Shown here: positions 5,111-12,668 of the stretch, in pieces
Layout of the letters: each line of letters begins with the position of its first letter
Position numbering within the stretch: the first letter of the stretch is position 1
Source: JBJXFY01 sp046155815
GTDB taxonomy: Bacteria > Verrucomicrobiota > Verrucomicrobiia > Limisphaerales > CAIMTB01
Length of the DNA: 14,299 nucleotides
Assembly: GCA_046155815.1 (NCBI GenBank)
Contig: JBJXFY010000315.1
Location: forward strand, 1 to 14,299
Reading direction: 5' to 3'
Notes under the pieces: model-generated
The model's input: the letters and a program-made list of their open reading frames with translations, nothing else
Database searches by the model: none
Told to the model about the DNA's origin: nothing
Position numbers and translations under genes: made by a program

Positions 5111-7669
5111 ATGCCCGTCCGCATCTACGACATCGCCAAGAAGCTCGGCCTCGAGAGCAAGTTTGTGCTCATCAAGGCCAAAGAGCTGGGCATCGCTCAG
5201 GCGAAGGTTCCCTCCAGCACGCTCGACAAGATCACCGCGGAGTTCCTCGAGTCGCAGTTCGTGCCCGCTGCACCCGCCGAGCCGGCCCCGGCGGGACCGG
5301 CGCCGGTCCAGCGAACAGCGGAAGCCACCCTGGAAGCCGCCGCCCCGCCGTTCGAGACGGTTTCCACGCCGGTTGAGCCAGACTCCGAACCCTTCGAACT
5401 GGCCGCCGCGCCCGCAGGGGAGCCGCCGGCAGCGCCGGCTGTCGAGCCGCCCCCGCCGCCCGCCGTCCTGGCCGAGCCCGCGATCCCCGCGGTTCCACCG
5501 ACGGCAGTTGAACCGCCAGAGCCGGCCCTGGCCCGGACGCCGGAGCCGGCACCCGTTCCGCCGCCTCCGCCGCCAGTCCCGCCCTCACCGCCCGAATCTC
5601 GGATTCCAGGCCGCGGCGACCTGATCGGCCGCATCGAACTCCCCCTGCGCCAGAGCCGGCCGGGCGGAGGCCTGCCCCCGGCCAGCCCTCCCGCTGCCCG
5701 CCGCAACGAGCCGCCGCGCGGAATCGGCCGGCCCGGCGACCGCGGTCCCCTGCCCGGTCGCGGCCACCCCGGCGCCCTCCCGCCACCCCGGCAGGCCGCC
5801 GTCCCGGCCCCTTTGCCGAAACCCGCGGCTAAGCCCTCCGTCGCCGTGCCCACGTACGCGGCTCCGCAGAACGCCCGCATCATCTCGCTCAAGCCGCCCA
5901 TCATTGTCCGCGACCTGGCCGAGAAGCTCGGCATCAAGCCCTTCCGCCTGATCGGCGACCTGATGGAGCTGAAGGTCTTCGCGACGGTGAACCAGGCGCT
6001 GGACGAGAAGGTCGCGCAGTACATCGCCGCCAAGCACGGGGCAAAGTTCGAGGTCGAGAAACGCGAGAAGGGCGCCGGCCAGGTCCACGCCCCGGTCAAA
6101 CCGAAAGTCGCCCTCGATGAGGACCAGCCGGAGGACCTGAAGCCCCGCGCGCCCGTAATCACGATCATGGGCCATGTGGACCACGGCAAGACCACGCTCC
6201 TCGACGTGATCCGCAAGAGCGACGTGGCCGCGAACGAGGCCGGCGGCATCACCCAGCACATCGGCGCGTACACCATCCAGGTGCCGCACCCTGAGAAGCC
6301 CGGCGAGCTCCAGCAGCTCACCTTCCTCGACACGCCCGGCCACGCCGCCTTCAGCGCCATGCGCGCCCGCGGCGCAAACGTCACGGACATCGTCATCCTC
6401 GTCGTCTCCGCCGCGGAGGGCATCATGCCCCAGACGCTCGAGGCGCTCAACCACGCCAAGGCCGCCAAGGTTCCCATCATGGTCGCCGTCACCAAGATGG
6501 ACCTGCCCGCAGCGAACCCGCTGCGCGTGCGCCAGCAGCTTCAGGAAAAGGGCCTGGTGACTGAGGAATGGGGCGGCGACACGATCTTCGTGGACGTCGC
6601 GGCAACCAAGCGGGAGGGCATAGACCAGCTGCTCTCGCTCCTCGTGCTCCAGGCCGACGTGATGGAGCTGAAGGCCAACCCCGTCCGTCGCGCCATCGGA
6701 AACGTCATCGAGTCCGGCCTCGAGCCCGGCGGCCCCACCGCCACCGTGCTCGTCCGCCGCGGCACGCTGAAGCTTGGCGACGTGATGGTGTGCGGCCCGC
6801 ACTACGGCCGGACCAAGGCGCTCATCAACGAGGAAGGGCAACGCCTCAAGGAGGCCGGCCCATCCGTGGCGGTGAAGGTGCTCGGCCTCAGCGGAGTGCC
6901 CGAGGCGGGCCTCGAGTTCGACGTCATCGCCAACGAGCGGGCCGCCCGTGAAATCTGCGAGGAGCGCGAGCAGGCCGGTCGCGCCGAGGCCCGCGCCGCC
7001 ACGCAGGCCAAGACGGTCGAGGAGCTCATGCGGCAGATCCAGGCCAGCCACGCCAAGATCCTGCACGTCGTCGTCAAGGGCGACACCCAGGGTTCCGTCG
7101 AGGCCATCGTGGACGCCCTTGGCAAACTCGACAGCACCAAGGTCACGCTCGACATCATGCACAGCGCGGTCGGCACGATCTCCGAGTCCGACGTGGTCCT
7201 GGCCTCGACCGCCCAGCCTCGCGGACTAGTGCTCGGCTTCCACACCCGCATGGACACGGGCGTGTCCGCCAGCGCCAAGCGCGAGGGCGTCCTCATCAAG
7301 CAGTACGAGATCATCTACGAGCTGATTGACGAGACGCGCGACGCCATGGCCGGCATGCTCGACCCCGAGCTCAGGGAGGTCACTGTCGGCAGCGCCGAGG
7401 TCCGTCAGGTCTTCGCCCTGTCCAAGGGTGGCAATGTGGCCGGCTGCATGGTCACTGGCGGCCGCATCGTGAGGGGCAAGGCCCGCCTCGTGCGCCGCAA
7501 GGAGGTCATCCATGACGGCATCATCCAGACGCTCCGCCGGTTCCAGGACGAGGTGAACGAGGTCCGCGCCGGCCTCGAGTGCGGCATCCGCATCTCAAGC
7601 TGGGACGCCCTGGAGCCGGGCGACCTCATCGAGTCCTACACGCTCGAGAAGGTCAAACAGCAGCTCTGA
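5111..7669 (+). CDS. infB: Translation initiation factor IF-2
   Basis: GTPase that places initiator fMet-tRNA on the 30S subunit and promotes subunit joining. The 852 residues show an IF2_N domain (about 3-52, 'RIYDIAKKLGLESKFVLIKAK'-like), a long Pro/Ala-rich disordered linker (about 53-255), a second IF2_N domain (about 262-315), and the G domain with G1 GHVDHGKTT (354-362), switch 'GGITQHIGAY' and G3 DTPGH. Domains II-IV follow, with the characteristic 'KGDTQGSVEA' and 'SAVGTISESDV' of domain III. The G4 motif is TKMD (461-464) rather than NKxD, and the G5 position reads AAT (497-499) rather than SAK. The linker has a run of six prolines (150-155). The start at 5111 gives the canonical N-terminus. 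It lies 92 bp after nusA and 15 bp before rbfA. Confidence 0.98.
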   Translation: MPVRIYDIAKKLGLESKFVLIKAKELGIAQAKVPSSTLDKITAEFLESQFVPAAPAEPAPAGPAPVQRTAEATLEAAAPPFETVSTPVEPDSEPFELAAAPAGEPPAAPAVEPPPPPAVLAEPAIPAVPPTAVEPPEPALARTPEPAPVPPPPPPVPPSPPESRIPGRGDLIGRIELPLRQSRPGGGLPPASPPAARRNEPPRGIGRPGDRGPLPGRGHPGALPPPRQAAVPAPLPKPAAKPSVAVPTYAAPQNARIISLKPPIIVRDLAEKLGIKPFRLIGDLMELKVFATVNQALDEKVAQYIAAKHGAKFEVEKREKGAGQVHAPVKPKVALDEDQPEDLKPRAPVITIMGHVDHGKTTLLDVIRKSDVAANEAGGITQHIGAYTIQVPHPEKPGELQQLTFLDTPGHAAFSAMRARGANVTDIVILVVSAAEGIMPQTLEALNHAKAAKVPIMVAVTKMDLPAANPLRVRQQLQEKGLVTEEWGGDTIFVDVAATKREGIDQLLSLLVLQADVMELKANPVRRAIGNVIESGLEPGGPTATVLVRRGTLKLGDVMVCGPHYGRTKALINEEGQRLKEAGPSVAVKVLGLSGVPEAGLEFDVIANERAAREICEEREQAGRAEARAATQAKTVEELMRQIQASHAKILHVVVKGDTQGSVEAIVDALGKLDSTKVTLDIMHSAVGTISESDVVLASTAQPRGLVLGFHTRMDTGVSASAKREGVLIKQYEIIYELIDETRDAMAGMLDPELREVTVGSAEVRQVFALSKGGNVAGCMVTGGRIVRGKARLVRRKEVIHDGIIQTLRRFQDEVNEVRAGLECGIRISSWDALEPGDLIESYTLEKVKQQL

Positions 7670-7684
7670 ACCGCGCCCGCCGCG

Positions 7685-8041
7685 ATGCGCGCCGTCCGTC
7701 ATGAACGCGTCCGCGAGCTCCTCAAGCGGGAGCTGGGGGAGATCCTGCGCCGCGAGATGCCGCTCGCCGAGACCGGACTCGTGAGCGTCAACAGCATCGA
7801 GCTCTCCGACGACCTCCAGCACGCCGTCATCTTCGTCTCGATCCTCGGCAATGCCGAGCAGACCAAGGCCGCCGCGCGCGTCCTCGAACGCGACGCGGTC
7901 CGGTTCCAGAACCTCGTCGGCCGCTCCGTCGTGCTCCGCTACACCCCCCGCCTACGCTTTGTGCCGGACGATTCCATCGAACGGGGCAACCGCGTCCTCA
8001 AGATCCTTGAGGCCCTGCCTCCGCCGGCCCCCACGCCATGA
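7685..8041 (+). CDS. rbfA: 30S ribosome-binding factor RbfA
   Basis: A 118-residue KH-fold factor that binds the immature 30S subunit near the 5' end of 16S rRNA and aids its maturation, especially in the cold. Family features are clear: the N-terminal helix 'RHERVRELLKRELGEIL' (5-21), the central strand 'HAVIFVSILGN', and the C-terminal 'LRYTPRLRFVPDDSIERG' block (about 83-100). The length is normal for the family. It starts 15 bp after infB, and its stop overlaps the next gene's start in an ATGA tetranucleotide (8038-8041), which indicates translational coupling to nrnA. Confidence 0.96.
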   Translation: MRAVRHERVRELLKRELGEILRREMPLAETGLVSVNSIELSDDLQHAVIFVSILGNAEQTKAAARVLERDAVRFQNLVGRSVVLRYTPRLRFVPDDSIERGNRVLKILEALPPPAPTP

Positions 8042-9030
8042 TCGGGCGCCTCGCCACCCTCCCCCGGATCGTGGAGGAACTGCGCGCCGCGCGCGACCTT
8101 TGCATCGCCGGCCACGTCCGCCCCGACGGCGACTGCATCGGTTCCCAGCTCGGCCTCGGCCTTGCACTCCGGGCCGCCGGCAAGGACGTGACGGTGTGGA
8201 ATGAGGACCCCGTCCCGCGCAAGCTCGCGTTCCTCGACCCGGACGGCCTCGTCGGGAAACCCCGCCCCGGCCGCGCCTTCGACGTGGTCATCGCCCTCGA
8301 CTGCGCCGCCGCCGACCGGCTGGGCCGCATCGAGGCGTGCATCTCCGACCGCCGGCTCCTGCTGAACGTGGACCATCACGCCAGCAACACCGGCTACGGC
8401 GACCTCAACTGGATCGATCCGGCCGTGCCCTCGACCGGCGAGCTGGTCCACCAGATTCTCCGCGCCGGCGGATGGCCGGTCACGCCGGCCGTGGCGGACT
8501 GCCTTTTCACCGCCATCTCCACGGACACCGGCTCCTTCCAGTATCCCTCGACGGCGCCCGGCACGCTGCGTGCCGCCGCGGATCTCGTCGAGTGCGGCGC
8601 CGACCTTGGCCGCATCTGCCAGCTCGTCTATCAGTCCCATCCGCTCTCGCGTTTCCGCCTCGTGCGCCATGTGTACCGGCATGCCAAGCTCGCCCACGGC
8701 GACCGCATCGCCTACTTCTGGCTGCGCAGGGCCGACTACGCGCGGGCCGGCGCGGACCGCGAGGAGACCGAGGGGCTGATTGACCACGTCCGGGCCATTG
8801 AGACCGTCGTGGTCGCGTGCGTCTTCGAGGAGATGGAGGAGGGCGTGGTCCGGATTTCGCTGCGTTCGAAGAGCGGCGCGGTGGACGTGGCGAAGATCGC
8901 CCAGCAGTTCGGCGGCGGCGGCCATCCCGCGGCCTCCGGCGCGAAGGTCCAGGGCACTCGGCTCGCCGTGCAACGGCGCGTCATGGCCGCCCTCCGCCGC
9001 GGCGTGGACGGCCGCGGCCGCCGCGCGTGA
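8038..9030 (+). CDS. nrnA: DHH-family nanoRNase / 3'-phosphoadenosine phosphatase (NrnA type)
   Basis: A 330-residue DHH/DHHA1 phosphoesterase. NrnA-type enzymes degrade 2-5 nt RNAs and often dephosphorylate pAp; genes of this kind commonly sit between rbfA and truB. Manganese-binding motifs are all present: H26-x3-D30-x-D32 ('GHVRPDGDCIGS'), D88 ('ALDCAAADR'), the DHH triad 112-114 ('NVDHHASN'), and D163 ('STDTGSF'). The C-terminal DHHA1 domain carries the glycine-rich substrate loop GGGGHPAASG (292-301). The length and motif order fit NrnA rather than RecJ (too short) or GdpP (no PAS/GGDEF or membrane segments). The ATG overlaps the rbfA stop by 4 bp, and truB begins one base after its stop. 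Confidence 0.94.
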   Translation: MIGRLATLPRIVEELRAARDLCIAGHVRPDGDCIGSQLGLGLALRAAGKDVTVWNEDPVPRKLAFLDPDGLVGKPRPGRAFDVVIALDCAAADRLGRIEACISDRRLLLNVDHHASNTGYGDLNWIDPAVPSTGELVHQILRAGGWPVTPAVADCLFTAISTDTGSFQYPSTAPGTLRAAADLVECGADLGRICQLVYQSHPLSRFRLVRHVYRHAKLAHGDRIAYFWLRRADYARAGADREETEGLIDHVRAIETVVVACVFEEMEEGVVRISLRSKSGAVDVAKIAQQFGGGGHPAASGAKVQGTRLAVQRRVMAALRRGVDGRGRRA

Positions 9031-9031
9031 C

Positions 9032-9751
9032 ATGATTCCCCCGCCCGAACCGTTCGAAGGCGCGCTGCTCGTGGACAAGCCCGCGGGCCTGACCTCGCAC
9101 GACGTGGTGGACCGCCTCCGCCGCCACCTGGGCATCAGGAAGGTCGGCCACGCCGGCACGCTCGATCCCGCCGCCACCGGCCTGCTCGTCCTGCTGCTGG
9201 GCCGCGCCACCAAGCTCTCCGACCAGATCATGGGCGGCGACAAGGTGTACGCCGGCACCATCCGCCTCGGCGAGACCACCAACAGCTACGACGCCGACGG
9301 CGAAGTCACCGCCCGGGGCGAAGTCCCGGAAGACCTGACGCTGGACCGGCTGAATGAACTGGCCGCGACGTTCTCCGGAGACCAGCTGCAGATCCCCCCG
9401 ATGGTCTCCGCCGTGAAGGTCGGGGGGGTGCCGCTCTACAAGCTGGCGCGCAAGGGGCAGGAGATCGAACGCGAGCCACGGCTCGTCCACGTCTATTCGT
9501 TCCGGTTTTCCCGCTACGAGCCGCCGTTGGCGGAGTTCCGCCTCGCCTGCACCAAGGGCACCTACGTCCGCAGCATCGCCCACGACCTGGGCCAGCAGCT
9601 CGGCTGCGGCGCGCACCTGTTTTCCCTGCGCCGCCTCGCCTCGGGCGGCCTCACCCTCGGGAACGCCCTGCGGCTCGACGAACTCCTGGCCCTCTCCTCC
9701 ACGGACCTCGCCGCACGCCTCATGCCGGTGACGCAGCTCGCCGAAGCATGA
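9032..9751 (+). CDS. truB: tRNA pseudouridine-55 synthase TruB
   Basis: Converts U55 in the T-loop of tRNAs to pseudouridine. The catalytic aspartate is D45 within GHAGTLDPAATGLL (39-52). Other family blocks are 'LLVDKPAGLTSHDVV' (12-26), the tyrosine region 'KVYAGTIRLGETTNSYDADG', 'QIPPMVSAVKVGGVPLYKLARKG', and 'CTKGTYVRSIAHDLG'. At 239 residues it is a short TruB, ending after the catalytic domain without the C-terminal PUA-like domain of the E. coli enzyme. The frame is open upstream into nrnA, but the ATG at 9032, one base after the nrnA stop, gives the expected N-terminus. Tight packing indicates the same operon. Confidence 0.96.
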   Translation: MIPPPEPFEGALLVDKPAGLTSHDVVDRLRRHLGIRKVGHAGTLDPAATGLLVLLLGRATKLSDQIMGGDKVYAGTIRLGETTNSYDADGEVTARGEVPEDLTLDRLNELAATFSGDQLQIPPMVSAVKVGGVPLYKLARKGQEIEREPRLVHVYSFRFSRYEPPLAEFRLACTKGTYVRSIAHDLGQQLGCGAHLFSLRRLASGGLTLGNALRLDELLALSSTDLAARLMPVTQLAEA

Positions 9752-9815
9752 GCCGCGCAGCCCGCAGCGGCGCCACCCCCGCCGCGGCCGCAGGGGGCCA
9801 GGCCCCGTCCCCGCG

Positions 9816-10778
9816 ATGAAGCTCCTCGCCGCACCGCAGCCGTTGGGCGTCCCGGTCGCGCTTGCCATCGGCGTCTTCGACGGCGTCCACCTCGGCCATC
9901 AGGCCGTGCTGCGCCGCGCCCGCGAGCTGGCCGGCCCACACGCCGCCGCGGTGGCCGTCACCTTCGACCGGCATCCGGCCGCCGTGCTCGCGCCGGACCA
10001 CGCGCCGCCCCTCATCACCACGGCCGGCCAGCGCCTCCGCGCGCTCGCCGAGCTGGGCCTCGACGCGGCGCTCGTGATCCGCTTCGACACGGCTTTCAGC
10101 CGCGTGCCGGCGGAGGATTTCGTCCGTGGACTGGCCGCCGGCTTTGGGCGGCTGTGCGCCGTGTGCGTGGGCGCGGACTTCGTGTTCGGCCACCGCCGCG
10201 GCGGCGATCTCGCCCTGCTCCAACGGCTCGGGGCGGAGCTTGGCTTCACGGTGGAGGGCCTGCCGCCGGTGCTCGACACCGGCGAACCCGTCAGCAGCAC
10301 CCGCATCCGCGAACTCGTCCGTGCGGGCCTCCTGGCCGGCGCCAGCCGGATGCTCGGCCGGCCCTACGCGCTCGCCGGGCAGGTCATCCGCGGCGAGCAA
10401 CTAGGCCGCCGCCTCGGCTGGCCGACGGCGAACCTCGACGTGGCCGGCCGGCTCACGCCCCCGCCGGGCGTCTATGCCGCCTGCGCCCGATGCCATCCCG
10501 CAGTCGGACTTTCCAGTCCGCCGGAGGTTCCGCCCGCCGCACGATCCTTTCGCGCCGCCCTGAACATCGGTCACCGCCCGACCGTGTCCGGCGGCGCGAC
10601 CAGTCTGCATGCCGAGGCGCATCTGCTCGGCTTCGATGGCGACCTGTACGGCCGGGAGCTTGAGCTCGAGTTCATCGCCCGCCTCCGCGACGAACGCCGC
10701 TTCTCGTCGGTGGACGAACTGAAGGAGCAGGTCGCCCGCGACCTTGCCGCCGTGCGCGCGATGCCGGGCGAGGCATGA
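9816..10778 (+). CDS. ribF: Bifunctional riboflavin kinase / FAD synthetase
   Basis: Phosphorylates riboflavin to FMN and adenylates FMN to FAD. The N-terminal nucleotidyltransferase half (about 1-180) shows 'AIGVFDGVHLGHQAVL' (17-32), 'TFDRHP' (49-54), 'GADFVFGHRRGGD' (119-131) and 'VSSTRIRELVRAG' (159-171). The C-terminal kinase half shows 'GRRLGWPTANLD' (197-208, with the PTAN metal/nucleotide motif), 'GVYA' (218-221), 'NIGHRPTV' (250-257) and 'LYGRELELEFIARLR' (277-291). Between GVYA and NIG there are 28 residues where about 14 are usual; the extra part (around 225-244, CHPAVGLSSPPEVPP) is encoded by a palindromic repeat-like DNA segment. The start is 64 bp after truB. It is the last gene of the operon. 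Confidence 0.95.
   Translation: MKLLAAPQPLGVPVALAIGVFDGVHLGHQAVLRRARELAGPHAAAVAVTFDRHPAAVLAPDHAPPLITTAGQRLRALAELGLDAALVIRFDTAFSRVPAEDFVRGLAAGFGRLCAVCVGADFVFGHRRGGDLALLQRLGAELGFTVEGLPPVLDTGEPVSSTRIRELVRAGLLAGASRMLGRPYALAGQVIRGEQLGRRLGWPTANLDVAGRLTPPPGVYAACARCHPAVGLSSPPEVPPAARSFRAALNIGHRPTVSGGATSLHAEAHLLGFDGDLYGRELELEFIARLRDERRFSSVDELKEQVARDLAAVRAMPGEA
10505..10520 (+). repeat. Palindromic repeat inserted in frame within ribF
   Basis: CGGACT (10505-10510), loop TTCC, AGTCCG (10515-10520): a perfect 6-bp hairpin inside the ribF coding sequence, exactly where the protein carries about 14 more residues than usual. The surrounding ~42 bp code for a low-complexity Pro/Ser/Ala stretch unlike other RibF proteins. 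This suggests capture of a small mobile hairpin repeat. The boundaries are inferred. Confidence 0.45.
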
Positions 10779-10812
10779 AGCGCCGATGCCCCGCCACGGG
10801 GACGACGGCGCT
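10779..10812. terminator. Hairpin between convergent ribF and VOC genes
   Basis: Outer arms AGCGCCG (10779-10785) and CGGCGCT (10806-10812) enclose inner arms CCCCG (10789-10793) and CGGGG (10797-10801) with a 3-nt loop and a small internal loop. It begins directly after the ribF stop and reaches the stop of the oppositely oriented gene. Its position between converging genes fits a bidirectional terminator, but neither side has a T-tract. Confidence 0.5.
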
Positions 10813-11204
10813 CAACCCGGCTTCGGCTGCACCAGATCCCAGCGGTTGCCGTACAGATCGCGAAACACGGCCACGGTCCCGTAGGCCTCCTCGCGCGGCG
10901 GTTCCTCGAACGTGACGCCGGATGCCGTCAGGCGGAGGTGGTCACCGGCAAAATCTGCCGTGTGGAGGAAGAGGAACACCCGCCCGCCGGCCTGATCCCC
11001 GACGGCACGCCGCTCGCGTTCGTTCTTCGCCTGCGCCAGCAGCAGGACGGTCCCGCCGCCACGCGGCGCCACGCGCACCCAACGTTTCCCACCGCCCAGC
11101 GGCGTATCCTCGACCCGCTCGAAGCCGAGCGTCTCCGTGTACCAGCGGACTGCTTCGTCGTAGTCGCGGACGAGCAGGGCGACGACGGCGAGTCTCGGGC
11201 TCAC
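10812..11204 (-). CDS. VOC-fold (glyoxalase/bleomycin resistance/dioxygenase superfamily) protein
   Basis: A 130-residue single VOC module: two beta-alpha-beta-beta-beta units, the first opening with 'VVALLVRDYDEAVRWYTETLGF' (7-28) and the second with 'RVFLFLHTADFAGDHLRLTASGV', closing on 'VAVFRDLYGNRWDLVQP'. Family members bind a divalent metal and act as lyases, dioxygenases or antibiotic-binding proteins. The usual C-terminal metal Glu of 'GNxWEL' is Asp here, and the first-strand ligand is not a His or Glu, so the metal site and activity cannot be assigned. The start codon is GTG (11202-11204); no ATG is available nearby. It begins 10 nt after a 24-bp palindrome and has no visible promoter of its own, so expression may depend on read-through from the oxidoreductase gene upstream. 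Confidence 0.85.
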   Translation of the reverse strand: MSPRLAVVALLVRDYDEAVRWYTETLGFERVEDTPLGGGKRWVRVAPRGGGTVLLLAQAKNERERRAVGDQAGGRVFLFLHTADFAGDHLRLTASGVTFEEPPREEAYGTVAVFRDLYGNRWDLVQPKPG

Positions 11205-11214
11205 GAAAGGAAAG

Positions 11215-11238
11215 GGCGCCGGACCATGGTCCGGCGCC
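11215..11238. terminator. 24-bp perfect palindrome between oxidoreductase and VOC genes
   Basis: GGCGCCGGACCA (11215-11226) is followed directly by its exact reverse complement (11227-11238). In the minus-strand direction it lies 17 nt after the oxidoreductase stop and is followed by pyrimidine-rich CTTTCCTTTC, so it can act as an intrinsic-type terminator with a poor U-tract. It also lies 10 nt upstream of the VOC start, where it could serve as an operator or a read-through valve. Confidence 0.6.
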
Positions 11239-11255
11239 GCGAAAGGCTAGACGGC

Positions 11256-12632
11256 CTAGAACTCCCGGTCCTTTACGATTCCGGGCTGGGGGATGGGATA
11301 CCGGCCCTCCGCGTCCGCAAGCAGCGGCGCGGGGGACTCGCTTGTCAGCGTGTCCAGGCCGGGGGCGAATTCGTGGTCGCTGTTCAGGATCTGGTCATAC
11401 TCGATCACCTGGCCGGTGTGCGCAGCCATGCGGCCCATCGAGGTGACGAGACTGGCGATGGCGCCGCGCTCGACCTCGTTGTGCTTCTTGTCGAAGCGGA
11501 TCGCGTCCAAAAGGTTGTCCCACTCGAGCTGGTAGGGGTTCTTCTCCGGCTGCTCGGCGGACCAGAGCATGTTTTCACGGGAGATGTTCTGGCCCTTGAA
11601 GGTGCGGCACTTGCCCGGCGAGTGGCCCGCGGCGGAGATGATGCCCATTCCCTTGCTGCCGTGCGCGACGCTGGAGAAGTCATCGTGGCAACCATTCATG
11701 GTGCGGCCGTTCATCTGGAAGCGCGAGCCATCCTCGAAGATGTACTCGACTGAATAGCTGTCGAAATTCTGGTCCACGTAGTCGCCGCGGAAATGCCGGC
11801 CGCCCAGGGCATGGGCCTTGATGGGCCAGGCGTTCTTCATCCAGCAGCACTCGTCCACCTGGTGGATGTAAAAGTCGCTGTAGAGTCCCCCCGACGCCCA
11901 GAGAAAGCTGTGGAAGTTGCGGATCTGGTAGAGCAGCTCGTTTTCGCCCGGCGGCTTGGCCTTGGTGAAGGCGGAACCCACCGGCCCGTGCATGCGGTAG
12001 GCGCGCATGAAGATGATGTCGCCAATCTCGCCACCCTGGATCCGCTTCCAGAGCTCCTGCCGCGCCAGGCAGTGCCGCACCATGAGGCCCACGCCCACCT
12101 TCAGGTTCTTGGCCACCGCTTGCTTGTTCAGCTCGAGAATGCGCCGCGTGGAGGGACCGTCCACCGTCACCGGCTTCTCCATGAAGACGTTCAGGCCCTT
12201 CTCGATGGCGTAGGCGTACTGCACCCAGCGGAAGGCCGGCGGCGTGGTAAGGATGGCGATGTCGCCCGGCTTGAGCTGATCCATCGCCTGCTTGTACGCG
12301 TCGAAGCCGAGGAACTTGCGGTCGTCCGGCACGTCCACCTTGTCGCCATGCTCCTTCTTGAGGCCGGTGAAGCTGTTGTTGAGCTTGTTCGCAAACACGT
12401 CGGCCATGGCCGTGAGCTTGATCGGCCCGCTCTTCGTGTGGAGCGCGTTCGAGGCGGCGCCGGTGCCGCGCCCGCCCGCGCCGATGAGCGCGACGCTCAC
12501 GGTGTCGCTCACCGCGGCGTGGACGTGGGGGAGCTTCACGCCCGCGAGGGCGGAGACGCCGACGGCGGCGCCGGTGGTCTTGAGGAAGTTCCGGCGGCTC
12601 GGGGCCGGCACAGGCTGCGTGGATTGGGACAT
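11256..12632 (-). CDS. Tat-exported Gfo/Idh/MocA family oxidoreductase
   Basis: A 458-residue NAD(P)-dependent sugar-type oxidoreductase predicted to act in the periplasm. The N-terminus carries a twin-arginine signal, SRRNFLK (12-18), a hydrophobic stretch 'GAAVGVSALAG' and a VHA-A type cleavage site near 37-40. The Rossmann domain follows ('VALIGAGGRGTG', 47-58), then 'FMEKPVTVD' (150-158) with the family EKP lysine. The C-terminal substrate domain includes 'SDFYIHQVDECCWMKNAWP' (252-270), matching the conserved His/Asp region. Such Tat-secreted members are abundant in Verrucomicrobiota and Planctomycetota and are usually linked to carbohydrate breakdown; the substrate here is unknown. The frame is open far upstream, but MSQSTQ at 12632 directly precedes the Tat signal. 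No Shine-Dalgarno is seen. Confidence 0.93.
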   Translation of the reverse strand: MSQSTQPVPAPSRRNFLKTTGAAVGVSALAGVKLPHVHAAVSDTVSVALIGAGGRGTGAASNALHTKSGPIKLTAMADVFANKLNNSFTGLKKEHGDKVDVPDDRKFLGFDAYKQAMDQLKPGDIAILTTPPAFRWVQYAYAIEKGLNVFMEKPVTVDGPSTRRILELNKQAVAKNLKVGVGLMVRHCLARQELWKRIQGGEIGDIIFMRAYRMHGPVGSAFTKAKPPGENELLYQIRNFHSFLWASGGLYSDFYIHQVDECCWMKNAWPIKAHALGGRHFRGDYVDQNFDSYSVEYIFEDGSRFQMNGRTMNGCHDDFSSVAHGSKGMGIISAAGHSPGKCRTFKGQNISRENMLWSAEQPEKNPYQLEWDNLLDAIRFDKKHNEVERGAIASLVTSMGRMAAHTGQVIEYDQILNSDHEFAPGLDTLTSESPAPLLADAEGRYPIPQPGIVKDREF

Positions 12633-12638
12633 GGCGAA

Positions 12639-12668
12639 AGCGTCCGCAGGCCGGCCGCGCGCTGTCAA
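12639..12668 (-). promoter_or_regulatory. Predicted leaderless promoter of the oxidoreductase gene (TTGACA-N18-GACGCT)
   Basis: On the minus strand a consensus -35 box TTGACA (12668-12663) is followed after 18 bp by GACGCT (12644-12639), which keeps the A and final T most important for -10 recognition. The first T lies exactly 36 nt upstream of the A of the ATG at 12632, so transcription should start at the start codon. No Shine-Dalgarno precedes the gene, which agrees with leaderless translation. Confidence 0.5.

Noticed and set aside
5585..7162. Long minus-strand open frame (525 codons) opposite infB
   Set aside because: Composition is that of a shadow frame (Val/Leu/His/Gly-rich, no recognisable domain), and the plus strand encodes unmistakable IF2.
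7939..9282. Minus-strand open frame (447 codons) opposite nrnA and truB
   Set aside because: No homology or motif was seen; both overlapping plus-strand genes carry complete catalytic motifs.
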